Shown in pieces: positions 1 through 6,953 of a DNA stretch of 12,091 nt (positions are counted from its first letter, which is position 1; each line of letters starts with the position of its first letter). The position numbers and the translations under genes were made by a program. The DNA comes from Gammaproteobacteria bacterium (GTDB taxonomy: Bacteria; Pseudomonadota; Gammaproteobacteria; Arenicellales; Arenicellaceae). The stretch lies in contig JAUHZM010000070.1 of assembly GCA_030426005.1 (NCBI GenBank), forward strand, positions 1 to 12,091, given 5' to 3'. The notes below the pieces were generated by a model. It was not told where the DNA came from. It saw nothing but the letters and a program-made list of their open reading frames with translations, and searched no databases.

Positions 1-541
1 CAAACATGTAGACCAACATCAGGCTGCGTGAGCGCTGAGCGACAGCGTAAAAGATCGCCGCCAAAATAAACAAGGTGGTCACCGAGAAGATCAGAAACGG
101 CTGTAGATACGCCGCCAGATTGAGTGGCCCCAGTCGTTCTGAATCCACCGATGGCATCCATGTACCGACCAAGGTACCCAAGGGCACCATGGCAAATACC
201 GTGACACAAATCAGGTAAGCCCCAACGAAGCGACCTAATTGATACCCAAACGGACGGATCGGTTTGGTGTAAACTATCTCAGCCATGTGGCTGGTCTCGT
301 TTCGCAGTGCGGTGTCGCCAACAAAGTTCACCACCATGAACATGCTGAAAATGCTCAGGATCAGCAAAACCTGAGCAATCGCATAGGGACTGTTAAACAG
401 CACGTTACCGCCAGAGCCAATCTGCACCTGCGGCACCACCATGGCCAAAAAAGGCAGTAGAAAAAACACCAGACAGGTCACAATAAACGATGGCTGGCGT
501 ACAAAATAACGCCATTCAAAGGCGAGCATTTTTAGAAACAT
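1..541 (-). CDS. ABC transporter permease, N-terminal part (probably of a permease/M1 aminopeptidase fusion); truncated by window edge
   Basis: Translating the minus strand from the ATG at 541 gives an open frame of 180 codons that runs off the left edge without a stop. The protein starts MFLKMLAFEWRYFVRQPSF, a short amphipathic lead-in typical of ABC-2 type permeases. Four hydrophobic stretches follow, at about residues 19-36, 54-74, 106-127 and 148-168. Between the second and third lies a cytoplasmic-looking segment with ETSHMAEIVYTKPIRP (82-97). I recall this pattern from permeases whose C-terminus carries a large M1 zinc-aminopeptidase domain; that part would lie outside the window, so the fusion is an inference. 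It should form the membrane channel for the ATPase encoded just upstream. A purine-rich AAGGGGG overlaps the ATPase stop codon and ends 6 nt before this ATG, so the two genes are probably translationally coupled. The transported substrate is unknown. It could be a plain ABC-2 permease. Confidence 0.85.
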   Translation of the reverse strand, partial: MFLKMLAFEWRYFVRQPSFIVTCLVFFLLPFLAMVVPQVQIGSGGNVLFNSPYAIAQVLLILSIFSMFMVVNFVGDTALRNETSHMAEIVYTKPIRPFGYQLGRFVGAYLICVTVFAMVPLGTLVGTWMPSVDSERLGPLNLAAYLQPFLIFSVTTLFILAAIFYAVAQRSRSLMLVYMF

Positions 542-551
542 GATCGCCCCC

Positions 552-1427
552 TTACGCTGCGTTGCGCGCTTGGATTAGCGTCGAGAAATACACGTCTTCG
601 AGGTTCGCTGGCGTGCTTTCGAACCCAGCTGGTGCCGAATCGGCCAGTACGTGTAGCACGGATTGACCGGCGTGCAAACGTTTCGAGATCACGGTCATTT
701 CGGACTCAATTTCCGCGACCTCTTCAGGTGCCACGGTTTTACGCCAGATTCGACCATCGAGCTGACTGGTGACTTGCAGGGGGTTCCCTTCGAGCAAGAT
801 TTGGCCATCGCCTAAAACGGCCATCTTGGCACAGAGCTCGGATACGTCTTCCACGATGTGCGTCGATAAGATAATGACTTTTTCAGCACCAAGACTTACC
901 AGCAGGTTATGAAATCGGTTGCGTTCTTCAGGGTCCAGACCCGCGGTGGGCTCGTCGACAATCAATAAATCGGGGTCGCCCAGCAAGGCTTGTGCAATAC
1001 CAAAGCGTTGGCGCATACCGCCGGAATAACCACTCACGGCTTTCTTACGGTGCTGATACAGATTGGTTTGCGCGAGCAAGCCGTCCACCACTTCTTTACG
1101 CTGAGCTTTGTTGTGGATGCTTTTCAGTATGGCCAAATGAGTTAGCAGATCGAGCGCGCTGACACGCGGATACACACCGAAATCCTGCGGCAAGTAACCT
1201 AGGCGCTGGCGCAATTCATTGGGCTGTGTGAGAACATTGATACCGTTAAAGTCGATCTGGCCCTGATCCGGCTGTTGTAGGGTTGCCAGCGTACGCATTA
1301 AGGTCGATTTACCAGCGCCATTCGGCCCCAATAAACCAAAGAGTCCTTTATCTATGTGCAGGTTGACGGATTTCAGCGCGGCAACGCCATTCGGATAAGT
1401 CTTGGCGACATTGTCGATTTTGAGCAT
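552..1427 (-). CDS. ABC transporter ATP-binding protein
   Basis: This 291-residue protein is a single ABC ATPase domain that would hydrolyse ATP to drive the permease encoded directly downstream. All key motifs are visible: Walker A GPNGAGKST (34-42), Q-loop Gln81, signature YSGGMRQ (134-140), Walker B LLIVDE followed by PTAGLD (154-165), and switch His190 in STHIVED. About 80 residues after the nucleotide-binding core form a C-terminal extension common in ABC-2 exporters of the CcmA/NatA type. I chose the ATG at 1427 because AAGGAG lies 10 nt upstream and the protein then begins MLKIDNVAKTYPNG, the normal start of the family. The frame stays open to 1520, but the extra 31 codons do not look like ABC sequence. 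The gene is the first of an apparent two-gene operon, with a 10-bp gap to the permease. Substrate and direction are not determined by sequence; export is typical of the subfamily. Confidence 0.93.
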   Translation of the reverse strand: MLKIDNVAKTYPNGVAALKSVNLHIDKGLFGLLGPNGAGKSTLMRTLATLQQPDQGQIDFNGINVLTQPNELRQRLGYLPQDFGVYPRVSALDLLTHLAILKSIHNKAQRKEVVDGLLAQTNLYQHRKKAVSGYSGGMRQRFGIAQALLGDPDLLIVDEPTAGLDPEERNRFHNLLVSLGAEKVIILSTHIVEDVSELCAKMAVLGDGQILLEGNPLQVTSQLDGRIWRKTVAPEEVAEIESEMTVISKRLHAGQSVLHVLADSAPAGFESTPANLEDVYFSTLIQARNAA

Positions 1428-1437
1428 GGTCGGGGGG

Positions 1438-1443
1438 CTCCTT
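1438..1443 (-). promoter_or_regulatory. Ribosome binding site of the ABC ATPase gene
   Basis: The minus strand reads AAGGAG here, followed by 10 nt and the ATG at 1427. It is the only strong Shine-Dalgarno sequence near the candidate starts and fixes the start codon at 1427 rather than further upstream. Confidence 0.7.
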
Positions 1444-1510
1444 GAATGATCAGTTTTGAGTGATATTAAACCACGCTGTGACCAATTTCCGGCATGCAAT
1501 TTTGAGCCAC

Positions 1511-1543
1511 AGACGCGCACTATGAAAACTTAGATGCGCGTCT
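1511..1543. repeat. Inverted repeat, 9-bp arms, 15-nt loop
   Basis: AGACGCGCA (1511-1519) is the exact reverse complement of TGCGCGTCT (1535-1543). The GC-rich stem could form a hairpin in RNA from either strand. No T-run follows on the minus strand, so it is not a textbook terminator. It lies between tex and the ABC operon. Confidence 0.6.
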
Positions 1544-1554
1544 CATGGATTCGG

Positions 1555-1575
1555 ATTCACCTTTTTTTGGTGAAT
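1555..1575. repeat. Inverted repeat, 7-bp arms, T7/A7 loop
   Basis: ATTCACC (1555-1561) and GGTGAAT (1569-1575) are perfect reverse complements around seven T residues (seven A on the minus strand). On the plus strand the right arm is followed by TTTG. The T-run sits in the loop rather than after the stem, which makes its role unclear. Confidence 0.55.
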
Positions 1576-1580
1576 TTTGA

Positions 1581-1606
1581 CGGCATAGAACATCTAGCCT
1601 ATGCCG
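1581..1606 (-). terminator. Hairpin just downstream of tex, possible transcription end
   Basis: CGGCATAG (1581-1588) pairs perfectly with CTATGCCG (1599-1606) around a 10-nt loop. In the tex transcript the stem begins 12 nt after the stop codon, the usual place for a 3' hairpin. The bases after it on the minus strand are TCAAAATTC, without a U tract. It is therefore a weak or non-intrinsic terminator candidate, or an mRNA 3'-end stabiliser. Confidence 0.4.
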
Positions 1607-1618
1607 CCAGGGTTTCGC

Positions 1619-3946
1619 TTATTTTTTGAACGCTGCGGCCAATTTTTCAGCCATCGCGTTATTCGCTGGCATAGCGCGCTGTTTATTAGCGCGCACTGGT
1701 TTGTTATTGCGGGGCTTTGGCTTGCCAGCACCTTGACCACGGTCACGCCGTTCAGCGCTGGTCTCTTGCAAGCGCATGGTTAATGCGATCCGCTTACGCT
1801 GCACATCGACTTCCAGTACTTTGACTTTGACGATCTGACCTGCCTTCACCACTTTGTGTGGATCATCAACAAACTTATCGGCCAAGCAGGAGATATGCAC
1901 CAAGCCATCCTGGTGTACACCGATGTCAACGAACGCGCCAAAGTTGGTGACGTTGGTGACTGTGCCTTCCAGCACCATGTCTTCCACCAGGTCTTTGATC
2001 GTTTCAACGCCGTCACGCAAGGCCGCGGTTTTAAACTCAGGGCGCGGATCGCGGCCCGGTTTGTTCAGCTCCTTGATGATGTCGGTGACGGTAGGTACAC
2101 CAAACTGCTCGGTGGTGTAGTCCTCGGGTTTTAACTTATTCAGGAACTGGGTATCGCCAATAATCGAATTGATTTCGCGGCCGTTTTTACGCGCGATGGC
2201 TTCCACTACCGAGTACGCCTCTGGGTGAACACCTGACGAATCCAGCGGATTAGCGTTGTTTGAAACAATACGCAAGAAACCAGCCGCCTGTTCAAAGGTT
2301 TTATCACCCAGACGCGGCACCTCTTTCAATTGCTCGCGACTGCTGAATTCACCGTGCTGATTACGGTACATCACAATGTTATTGGCGATGGTTTCATTTA
2401 AACCAGAAACCCGTCGTAACAACGGCATGGACGCCATATTCAAATCCACACCAACGTCGTTCACGCAGTCCTCGATAACCGCATCCAATGAGCGGCCCAA
2501 CTGGAATTGGTTTACGTCGTGCTGATACTGACCGACCCCAATCGATTTTGGCTCAATCTTAACCAGCTCCGCCAAGGGGTCCTGCAATCGACGTGCAATT
2601 GATACCGCACCTCGAATGGTGACGTCGAGATCAGGGAACTCACGCGCGGCAAACTCGGAGGCCGAATACACCGAGGCACCCGCTTCGTTGACCATCACCT
2701 TGGTGACGCGCAACTCAGGGTGACGCTTGATCAAATCTCCGGCGAGCTTGTCTGTCTCACGCGACGCCGTGCCGTTGCCGATGGCAATCAATTCCACACC
2801 ATGCTTCGCCACCAGCGCGGCGATCTCAGCAATCGATTGATCCCACTGATTTTTTGGTGCGTGCGGGTAAATTGTTGCTTGGTCAAGGTATTGCCCTGTT
2901 TTGTCGACCACCGCCACTTTCACGCCAGTGCGCAGACCGGGATCCAGTCCCAAGGTCGCCTTGGCACCGGCCGGTGCTGCCAACAAGAGGTCTTTCAAGT
3001 TCAGCGAGAACACACGAATCGCTTCGGCTTCAGCGCGCTCGCGCAGATCAAACATCAGGTCACCAGAGAGGTGCAGCAACACTTTGATCTTCCAAGTCCA
3101 GCTCACCACTTGTGACAGCCACTTGTCGGCTGGACGACCTTGAATCTGAATTCCCCAGTGTTCAGCCACCATTTGCGCGCACGGGTGTGCTAAGTCAGAT
3201 TCCCAACCGCCTTCCGGTGGAGCGATATCGAGCGTCGAATTTAGAATGCCCTCGTTACGGCCACGGAAAATTGCCAGCGCGCGATGCGGCGGAATTGCAT
3301 TGAATGGCTCTTGATAATCAAAGTAGTCACGAAACTTGCTGCCTTCCTGTTCTTTGTCTTTGACCACGTTCACCGTGACCACCGCATTCGCCTGCAAATA
3401 GTCTCGCAAGCGCGCCAACAGGGCGGCATCCTCGGCAAAACGCTCCATCAGTATCGCGCGTGCACCGTCTAAGGCTGCCTTTGTGTCGGCTACAGGTGTT
3501 TCTTCACTGTCGTTCAAATACCCAGCCGCTTCGGTCTCGGGATCCAACATTGGGTCGTTTAACAGCGCGTCAGCCAACGGCTCCAGTCCGGCTTCACGTG
3601 CGATTTGACCTTTGGTGCGTCGTTTTGGCTTGTAAGGCAAATACAAGTCTTCGAGACTGTTTTTTGTCTCCGCGCCCAGAATGGAGGTCTTAAGATCGTC
3701 ACTCAGCTTACCCTGCTCTTCGATACTCGATAAGATCGTAGCGCGTCGGTCTTCGAGTTCACGCAAATATTTCAGTCGATCCTCTAACTCGCGCAACTGA
3801 GAATCATCCAGCCCGCCGGTCACCTCCTTACGGTAGCGAGAAATAAATGGCACGGTCGCGCCTTCATCCAGCAAACCGATGGCCGCCGTAACTTGGCCTT
3901 GCGCAACGCGGAGCTCGTCCGCAATTCGAGATTCAATAGACTTCAT
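1619..3946 (-). CDS. tex: Tex-family S1 RNA-binding protein
   Basis: The product is 775 residues, close to the 773-785 usual for Tex (E. coli YhgF). Tex is a cytoplasmic nucleic-acid-binding protein linked to transcription and RNA processes. The N-terminal region carries the family hallmark AAIGLLDEGATVPFISRYRK (21-40), a helical region follows, and a YqgF/RNase H-like domain lies at about 330-455 (LGLDPGLRTGVKVAVVD). A helix-hairpin-helix region covers about 500-560 (MPLLRRVSGLN, VPRLGDKTFEQAAGFLRI). A C-terminal S1 domain spans about 655-725 (GTVTNVTNFGAFVDIGVHQD), followed by a basic, disordered tail. I chose the ATG at 3946 because it gives the standard MKSIESRIADEL start; the frame continues to a TTG at 3994 that would add 16 non-conserved residues. 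No strong Shine-Dalgarno is seen. It lies 105 bp downstream of recR, and a small hairpin (3975-3990) in that gap could belong to its leader. Confidence 0.97.
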   Translation of the reverse strand: MKSIESRIADELRVAQGQVTAAIGLLDEGATVPFISRYRKEVTGGLDDSQLRELEDRLKYLRELEDRRATILSSIEEQGKLSDDLKTSILGAETKNSLEDLYLPYKPKRRTKGQIAREAGLEPLADALLNDPMLDPETEAAGYLNDSEETPVADTKAALDGARAILMERFAEDAALLARLRDYLQANAVVTVNVVKDKEQEGSKFRDYFDYQEPFNAIPPHRALAIFRGRNEGILNSTLDIAPPEGGWESDLAHPCAQMVAEHWGIQIQGRPADKWLSQVVSWTWKIKVLLHLSGDLMFDLRERAEAEAIRVFSLNLKDLLLAAPAGAKATLGLDPGLRTGVKVAVVDKTGQYLDQATIYPHAPKNQWDQSIAEIAALVAKHGVELIAIGNGTASRETDKLAGDLIKRHPELRVTKVMVNEAGASVYSASEFAAREFPDLDVTIRGAVSIARRLQDPLAELVKIEPKSIGVGQYQHDVNQFQLGRSLDAVIEDCVNDVGVDLNMASMPLLRRVSGLNETIANNIVMYRNQHGEFSSREQLKEVPRLGDKTFEQAAGFLRIVSNNANPLDSSGVHPEAYSVVEAIARKNGREINSIIGDTQFLNKLKPEDYTTEQFGVPTVTDIIKELNKPGRDPRPEFKTAALRDGVETIKDLVEDMVLEGTVTNVTNFGAFVDIGVHQDGLVHISCLADKFVDDPHKVVKAGQIVKVKVLEVDVQRKRIALTMRLQETSAERRDRGQGAGKPKPRNNKPVRANKQRAMPANNAMAEKLAAAFKK

Positions 3947-3974
3947 AATGTAGCTTAATAGTTTTAATGGGATG

Positions 3975-3990
3975 GCCGATTGACTTCGGC
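3975..3990. repeat. Small inverted repeat in the recR-tex gap
   Basis: GCCGA (3975-3979) and TCGGC (3986-3990) are perfect reverse complements around a 6-nt loop. On the minus strand this hairpin would lie about 28 nt ahead of the tex ATG. No T-run follows, so it is more likely a tex leader structure or chance than a recR terminator. Confidence 0.3.
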
Positions 3991-4051
3991 TCAATGAGAT
4001 ATTCTTAAAATGGGTTAATTGCGTCGTTCTGTTTACGCAGTGGCCTTTCCG

Positions 4052-4654
4052 TTATCGACTGGTGGCACGTCTGTCCTTAAACGCGGCAGCCAAGGTGCGT
4101 TGATCCATATACTCCAGCTCACCACCGACCGGCACACCACGCGCCAAACGGGTAATCTGCACATCGTATGGCATCAACATTTGCTGAGTATAATCAGCCG
4201 TGGTTTCACCTTCGGCGGTAATATTGGTGGCGATAATGACTTCCTGGATCTCGTTCTCTGCCACGATTTGATTCAGACGCTTAAAGCCAAGCTGGTCCGG
4301 GCCGATGCCTTCCAGTGGTGAGAGTTTACCCATCAGCACGAAGTACAAACCCTGGTAGGCACCAACCTGCTCAATCGCTTGAAGATCAGCTGGTGTTTCC
4401 ACCACGCAAAGCAATGATTTATCCCGCTTTTCAGAGGCACATATATCGCAGAGTCGACTCTCGCAAAACGTATTGCAACGCTCACAGGAGGTGATTTTCT
4501 CCAGTGCATTGTTTAAGGCATCGGCAATTTTCTTGGCACCTTCGCGATCACGCTCCAGCAAATGAAACGCCATCCGCTGTGCGTTTTTGGGGCCCACACC
4601 CGGTAGCGCCTTGAGCGCCTCCTTGAGTGCTTCAATTGCCGATGACAGAACCAT
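4052..4654 (-). CDS. recR: Recombination mediator protein RecR
   Basis: The product has 200 residues, the standard RecR length. RecR works with RecO (and RecF) to load RecA on SSB-coated single-stranded DNA at gaps during recombinational repair. The N-terminal helix-hairpin-helix contains LPGVGPKNAQRMAFHLL (17-33). A four-cysteine zinc finger follows (C57, C60, C69, C72). The Toprim domain spans about 80-175 with VVETPADLQAIE and ATNITAEGETTADY, and the C-terminal RLARGVPVGGELEYMDQRTL is highly conserved. All motifs are intact. The ATG at 4654 matches the family N-terminus (MVLSSAIEALKEALKALPG). It starts 20 bp after ybaB, and the dnaX-ybaB-recR order is the classical arrangement, so it is probably co-transcribed with them. 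Confidence 0.98.
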   Translation of the reverse strand: MVLSSAIEALKEALKALPGVGPKNAQRMAFHLLERDREGAKKIADALNNALEKITSCERCNTFCESRLCDICASEKRDKSLLCVVETPADLQAIEQVGAYQGLYFVLMGKLSPLEGIGPDQLGFKRLNQIVAENEIQEVIIATNITAEGETTADYTQQMLMPYDVQITRLARGVPVGGELEYMDQRTLAAAFKDRRATSR

Positions 4655-4674
4655 TAGGACTCTACGCGGATCAA

Positions 4675-5001
4675 TTAGAACGGCATCTTCATGCCAGGAA
4701 TATTAAATCCGTTGGTCAAACCGGACATTTTTTCTTGTGATGTTTTCTCGACCTTGCGGACCGCGTCATTCATGGCCGCAGCGATCAGGTCTTCAAGCAC
4801 TTCTTTGTCGTCTGGGTCAGTCAATAATTCTGGATCAATCTTGACGCTCTTTACGTCATGACGGCAGGTCATCGTGAGTTTCACCATGCCACCACCAGAC
4901 TCACCGGTTACTTCAATATTGGCTAGCTCAGCCTGGGCTTTCTGCATGTTTTCTTGCATCGCCTGGGCTTGCTTCATCAAATTACCTAATCCACCTTTCA
5001 T
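4675..5001 (-). CDS. ybaB: YbaB/EbfC family nucleoid-associated protein
   Basis: This 108-residue protein belongs to the small YbaB/EbfC family of dimeric DNA-binding, nucleoid-associated proteins. It begins MKGGLGNLMKQAQAMQENMQ, followed by a helical stretch to about residue 28. The conserved core is VTGESGGGMVKLTMTCRHDV (31-50), then the KIDPELL segment and an acidic-to-helical C-terminal part, DKEVLEDLIAAAMNDA. The C-terminal tail is rich in Gly, Met and Pro (GFNIPGMKMPF), normal for the family. An AGAGGA about 10 nt upstream supports the ATG at 5001. It sits between dnaX (43-bp gap) and recR (20-bp gap), the standard cluster position. Its exact role is only partly known in any organism. 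Confidence 0.96.
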   Translation of the reverse strand: MKGGLGNLMKQAQAMQENMQKAQAELANIEVTGESGGGMVKLTMTCRHDVKSVKIDPELLTDPDDKEVLEDLIAAAMNDAVRKVEKTSQEKMSGLTNGFNIPGMKMPF

Positions 5002-5044
5002 TTAGGTCATTCCTCTTATGGGGTTACGTTGACCACAACTCAAA

Positions 5045-6880
5045 TTAATTTGAGTGCGGTTTAATCGAATCTTCGTTCAGGGTTGCGCCAAATTCGCTCA
5101 TGAGCGCCTGCACACCTGGGTCTTCGTGAAAACTTTGTTTAGTACGCTCGAGCTCTTCATGCCCCAATCGCGCTAAACATTCCGCCGGCGTTTCTTTATC
5201 GGACTCTTCAACGTCGATTTCAACCTGTACCGATGCATTGACCACATCGCGCATCGCCGCGCGAATCTTTTCCAAACGCTCGGGTTTTAGTAAGTGTCCC
5301 AAACTGGGTGTCAAGGACAGCTGAATACGGTCTTCTGCCAAGCGCTCGCACGCACAATTCATGGCCAACTCTTTGGGTAAACCAATCAGGTTACTCTGTT
5401 CAACCAACTCGCCCCACTCGTTGTGGCCAGCCAATACCTGGGCAGCGGAACTCGGCTGTGGAGCCGCTTGTGGAGCCGCTTGTGGAGCTGCTTGTGGAGC
5501 TGCTTGTGGAGCCGCTTGTGGAGCTGCTTGTGGAGCTGCTTGTGGAGCTGCTTGTGGAGCTACTTGTGGAGCTACTTGTGGAGCTACTTGTGGAGCTACT
5601 TGTGGAGCTACTTGTGGAGCTACTTGTGGAGCTACTTGTGGAGCTACTTGTGGAGCTGCTTGTGGTGCTGGCTGTGGTGCTGGCTGTGGTGCTGCTTGTG
5701 GTGCTGGCGCTGCCTGAGCGGCTGAAACTTGCTCTGAACTAGAAACCTTCGTCGCACTGCTCGGCGTCGGTTCGTTAGTCTGACCGCCAGACGCGTCAAC
5801 GGGTTCAAACGCCAACATGCGCAACACTGCCATTTCAAAGCCCACTCGCAGGCTTGGCGCCAAGGCGAGATCGCGCTTGCTAAGCAACCCGATCTGATAG
5901 TAGAGCTGAACTTGCTCGGCAGGCAGGCTGGTGGCAAGTTCTTGGATCAGGGTCTGATCGCAGTCAGCAACATTGGCACTGGCCGGTGCGACCTGCGCCA
6001 AACTCACGTAATACAGATGCATCATCACATCGTCGAGCGCGGCCGAAAAATCCACTGCGTGATCCGCCATATCGCGCACGACGTTGAGTGCCGCATCCAC
6101 ATCCTGCGATGCCAGAGCACGTAACAGACCACCAATGTGTTCGGCTTTGATGGTGCCGAGCATGCTCTCGACTTCCGCCAGACGCACTTCGCCATCGCCT
6201 TGCGCAATTGCTTGATCTAGCAGACTTAGACCATCGCGCATACTACCGTCGGCGGCTTTTGCCAAGGCCTGTAACGCCGATTGGTCGAAACCAATGCCTT
6301 CATTGCCCAGGATTTTAACCAGCTGGTTTTCCACCTGTTCAGGGCGCATCGCCCGCAGATTAAACTGTAAGCAACGCGACAATACCGTCACTGGCAACTT
6401 CTGCGGGTCGGTTGTTGCAAACAGGAATTTGACGTGCTCCGGTGGTTCCTCCAGCGTTTTCAACAAGGCGTTGAAACTGTGGCCAGAGAGCATGTGCACC
6501 TCGTCGATCAGGTACACTTTGAACTTGCCGGCGGTCGGAGCGTATTGCACGTTTTCGAGCAATTCACGGGTGTCATCGACCTTGGTTCGTGATGCCGCAT
6601 CGACCTCAATCAAATCGACGTATCGCCCTTCATCAATGGCCACGCAGGTATTGCACTGCTGACAGGGTTCCGCACTGGTGCCCGATTCACAGTTAAGCGA
6701 TTTAGCAAAGATACGTGCTAAGGTGGTCTTACCGACGCCGCGTGTGCCGGTAAACAGAAACGCGTGATGCACGCGCCCAGAATCTAACGCGTTCGACAAA
6801 GCCTGCACAACATGCCCTTGCCCGACAACTTCGGCAAAGGATTTGGGGCGCCACTTTCTGGCCAGTGCAAGATATGCCAT
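5045..6880 (-). CDS. dnaX: DNA polymerase III subunit tau (clamp loader ATPase)
   Basis: The 611-residue product is a full-length tau subunit. It assembles the clamp-loader complex that opens and loads the beta clamp and couples polymerases at the fork. Visible motifs are Walker A GTRGVGKT (45-52), a zinc-binding set C64, C73, C76 and C79, the DEVH Walker B (LIDEVHM, 124-130), sensor 1 FATTD (154-158), the SRC motif (168-170) and sensor 2 GSMRDGLSLLDQ (212-223). Clamp-loader domain III runs to about residue 360. A Pro/Ala/Gln linker of about 85 residues then separates it from the C-terminal polymerase-binding domain (about 480-611). The linker is almost entirely a tetrapeptide repeat, PQ(A/V/P)A. 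The ATG at 6880 gives the family start MAYLALARKWRP. No Shine-Dalgarno is visible; instead the leader holds an anti-Shine-Dalgarno-like sequence. I see no A AAA AAG slippery heptamer anywhere in the gene for production of a short gamma form. Confidence 0.98.
   Translation of the reverse strand: MAYLALARKWRPKSFAEVVGQGHVVQALSNALDSGRVHHAFLFTGTRGVGKTTLARIFAKSLNCESGTSAEPCQQCNTCVAIDEGRYVDLIEVDAASRTKVDDTRELLENVQYAPTAGKFKVYLIDEVHMLSGHSFNALLKTLEEPPEHVKFLFATTDPQKLPVTVLSRCLQFNLRAMRPEQVENQLVKILGNEGIGFDQSALQALAKAADGSMRDGLSLLDQAIAQGDGEVRLAEVESMLGTIKAEHIGGLLRALASQDVDAALNVVRDMADHAVDFSAALDDVMMHLYYVSLAQVAPASANVADCDQTLIQELATSLPAEQVQLYYQIGLLSKRDLALAPSLRVGFEMAVLRMLAFEPVDASGGQTNEPTPSSATKVSSSEQVSAAQAAPAPQAAPQPAPQPAPQAAPQVAPQVAPQVAPQVAPQVAPQVAPQVAPQVAPQAAPQAAPQAAPQAAPQAAPQAAPQAAPQAAPQPSSAAQVLAGHNEWGELVEQSNLIGLPKELAMNCACERLAEDRIQLSLTPSLGHLLKPERLEKIRAAMRDVVNASVQVEIDVEESDKETPAECLARLGHEELERTKQSFHEDPGVQALMSEFGATLNEDSIKPHSN
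5461..5700 (-). repeat. 12-bp tandem repeat array, 20 units, inside dnaX
   Basis: Exactly 20 consecutive 12-bp units fill this stretch. The plus-strand consensus is gagctacttgtg or gagctgcttgtg; the last three units read gtgctggctgtg twice and gtgctgcttgtg. Units 9-16 (5557-5652) are identical in all 12 bases. In DnaX the array encodes PQ(A/V/P)A at about residues 394-474. A degenerate unit flanks each side (5449-5460 and 5701-5712). Because the unit length is a multiple of three, all six reading frames stay open here, which creates several spurious frames. Confidence 0.97.
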
Positions 6881-6895
6881 AAACTGCGAATTCTG

Positions 6896-6906
6896 AGGAG
6901 GTGATT
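6896..6906 (-). promoter_or_regulatory. Anti-Shine-Dalgarno-like sequence in the dnaX leader
   Basis: The minus strand (dnaX mRNA) reads AATCACCTCCT, of which ATCACCTCCT matches the 3' end of E. coli-type 16S rRNA (GGATCACCTCCTTA). It ends 15 nt before the dnaX ATG, so the gene has the complement of a ribosome binding site where a binding site is expected. On the plus strand it reads as an ideal AGGAGGTGAT with no convincing gene after it. Role unknown; it could be chance. Confidence 0.35.
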
Positions 6907-6923
6907 GAGGTTGTCAGTTAGGT

Positions 6924-6943
6924 GTTCTCTCGTAACCGAGAAC
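6924..6943 (-). promoter_or_regulatory. Predicted hairpin at the 5' end of the dnaX mRNA
   Basis: GTTCTC (6924-6929) and GAGAAC (6938-6943) are perfect reverse complements. The alternative inner pairing TCTCG-GTTA-CGAGA is also possible on the minus strand. If the promoter upstream is correct, transcription starts near 6947 and this hairpin begins within about 5 nt of the 5' end, where such structures commonly protect mRNA. Confidence 0.4.
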
Positions 6944-6953
6944 GGTTTATCGC

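Larger units (their letters stand above)
1428..1618. other. Intergenic gap between tex and the ABC operon, rich in inverted repeats
   Basis: About 190 bp contain no credible gene. A short plus-strand frame across 1601-1783 lies mostly antisense to the tex 3' end and is not believed. The gap holds three perfect inverted repeats, listed separately. On the minus strand a TAATAT (1463-1468) could be a -10 box for the ABC operon, but I see no -35 element at normal spacing, so no promoter is called. Confidence 0.6.

Noticed and set aside
1428..1520. Longer N-terminus of the ABC ATPase, starting at 1520
   Set aside because: The added 31 residues are not ABC-like, and a strong ribosome binding site supports the ATG at 1427.
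1601..1783. 60-residue plus-strand frame with a hydrophobic stretch at the tex 3' end
   Set aside because: It is antisense to tex, has no ribosome binding site that I can see, and the hydrophobicity is a by-product of the Lys/Ala-rich tex tail.
3947..3994. TTG start for tex at 3994
   Set aside because: The ATG at 3946 gives the normal Tex N-terminus and length; the extension is not conserved-looking.
5461..5700. CRISPR array
   Set aside because: The units are 12 bp, contiguous and without spacers, and they encode a regular peptide inside DnaX.
5308..5742. Long plus-strand frames across the dnaX repeat (for example repeated LVELLVE or CGAACGAA peptides)
   Set aside because: They arise because the 12-bp repeat unit is a multiple of three, so all frames stay open. 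They are antisense to the well-supported dnaX and resemble no protein.
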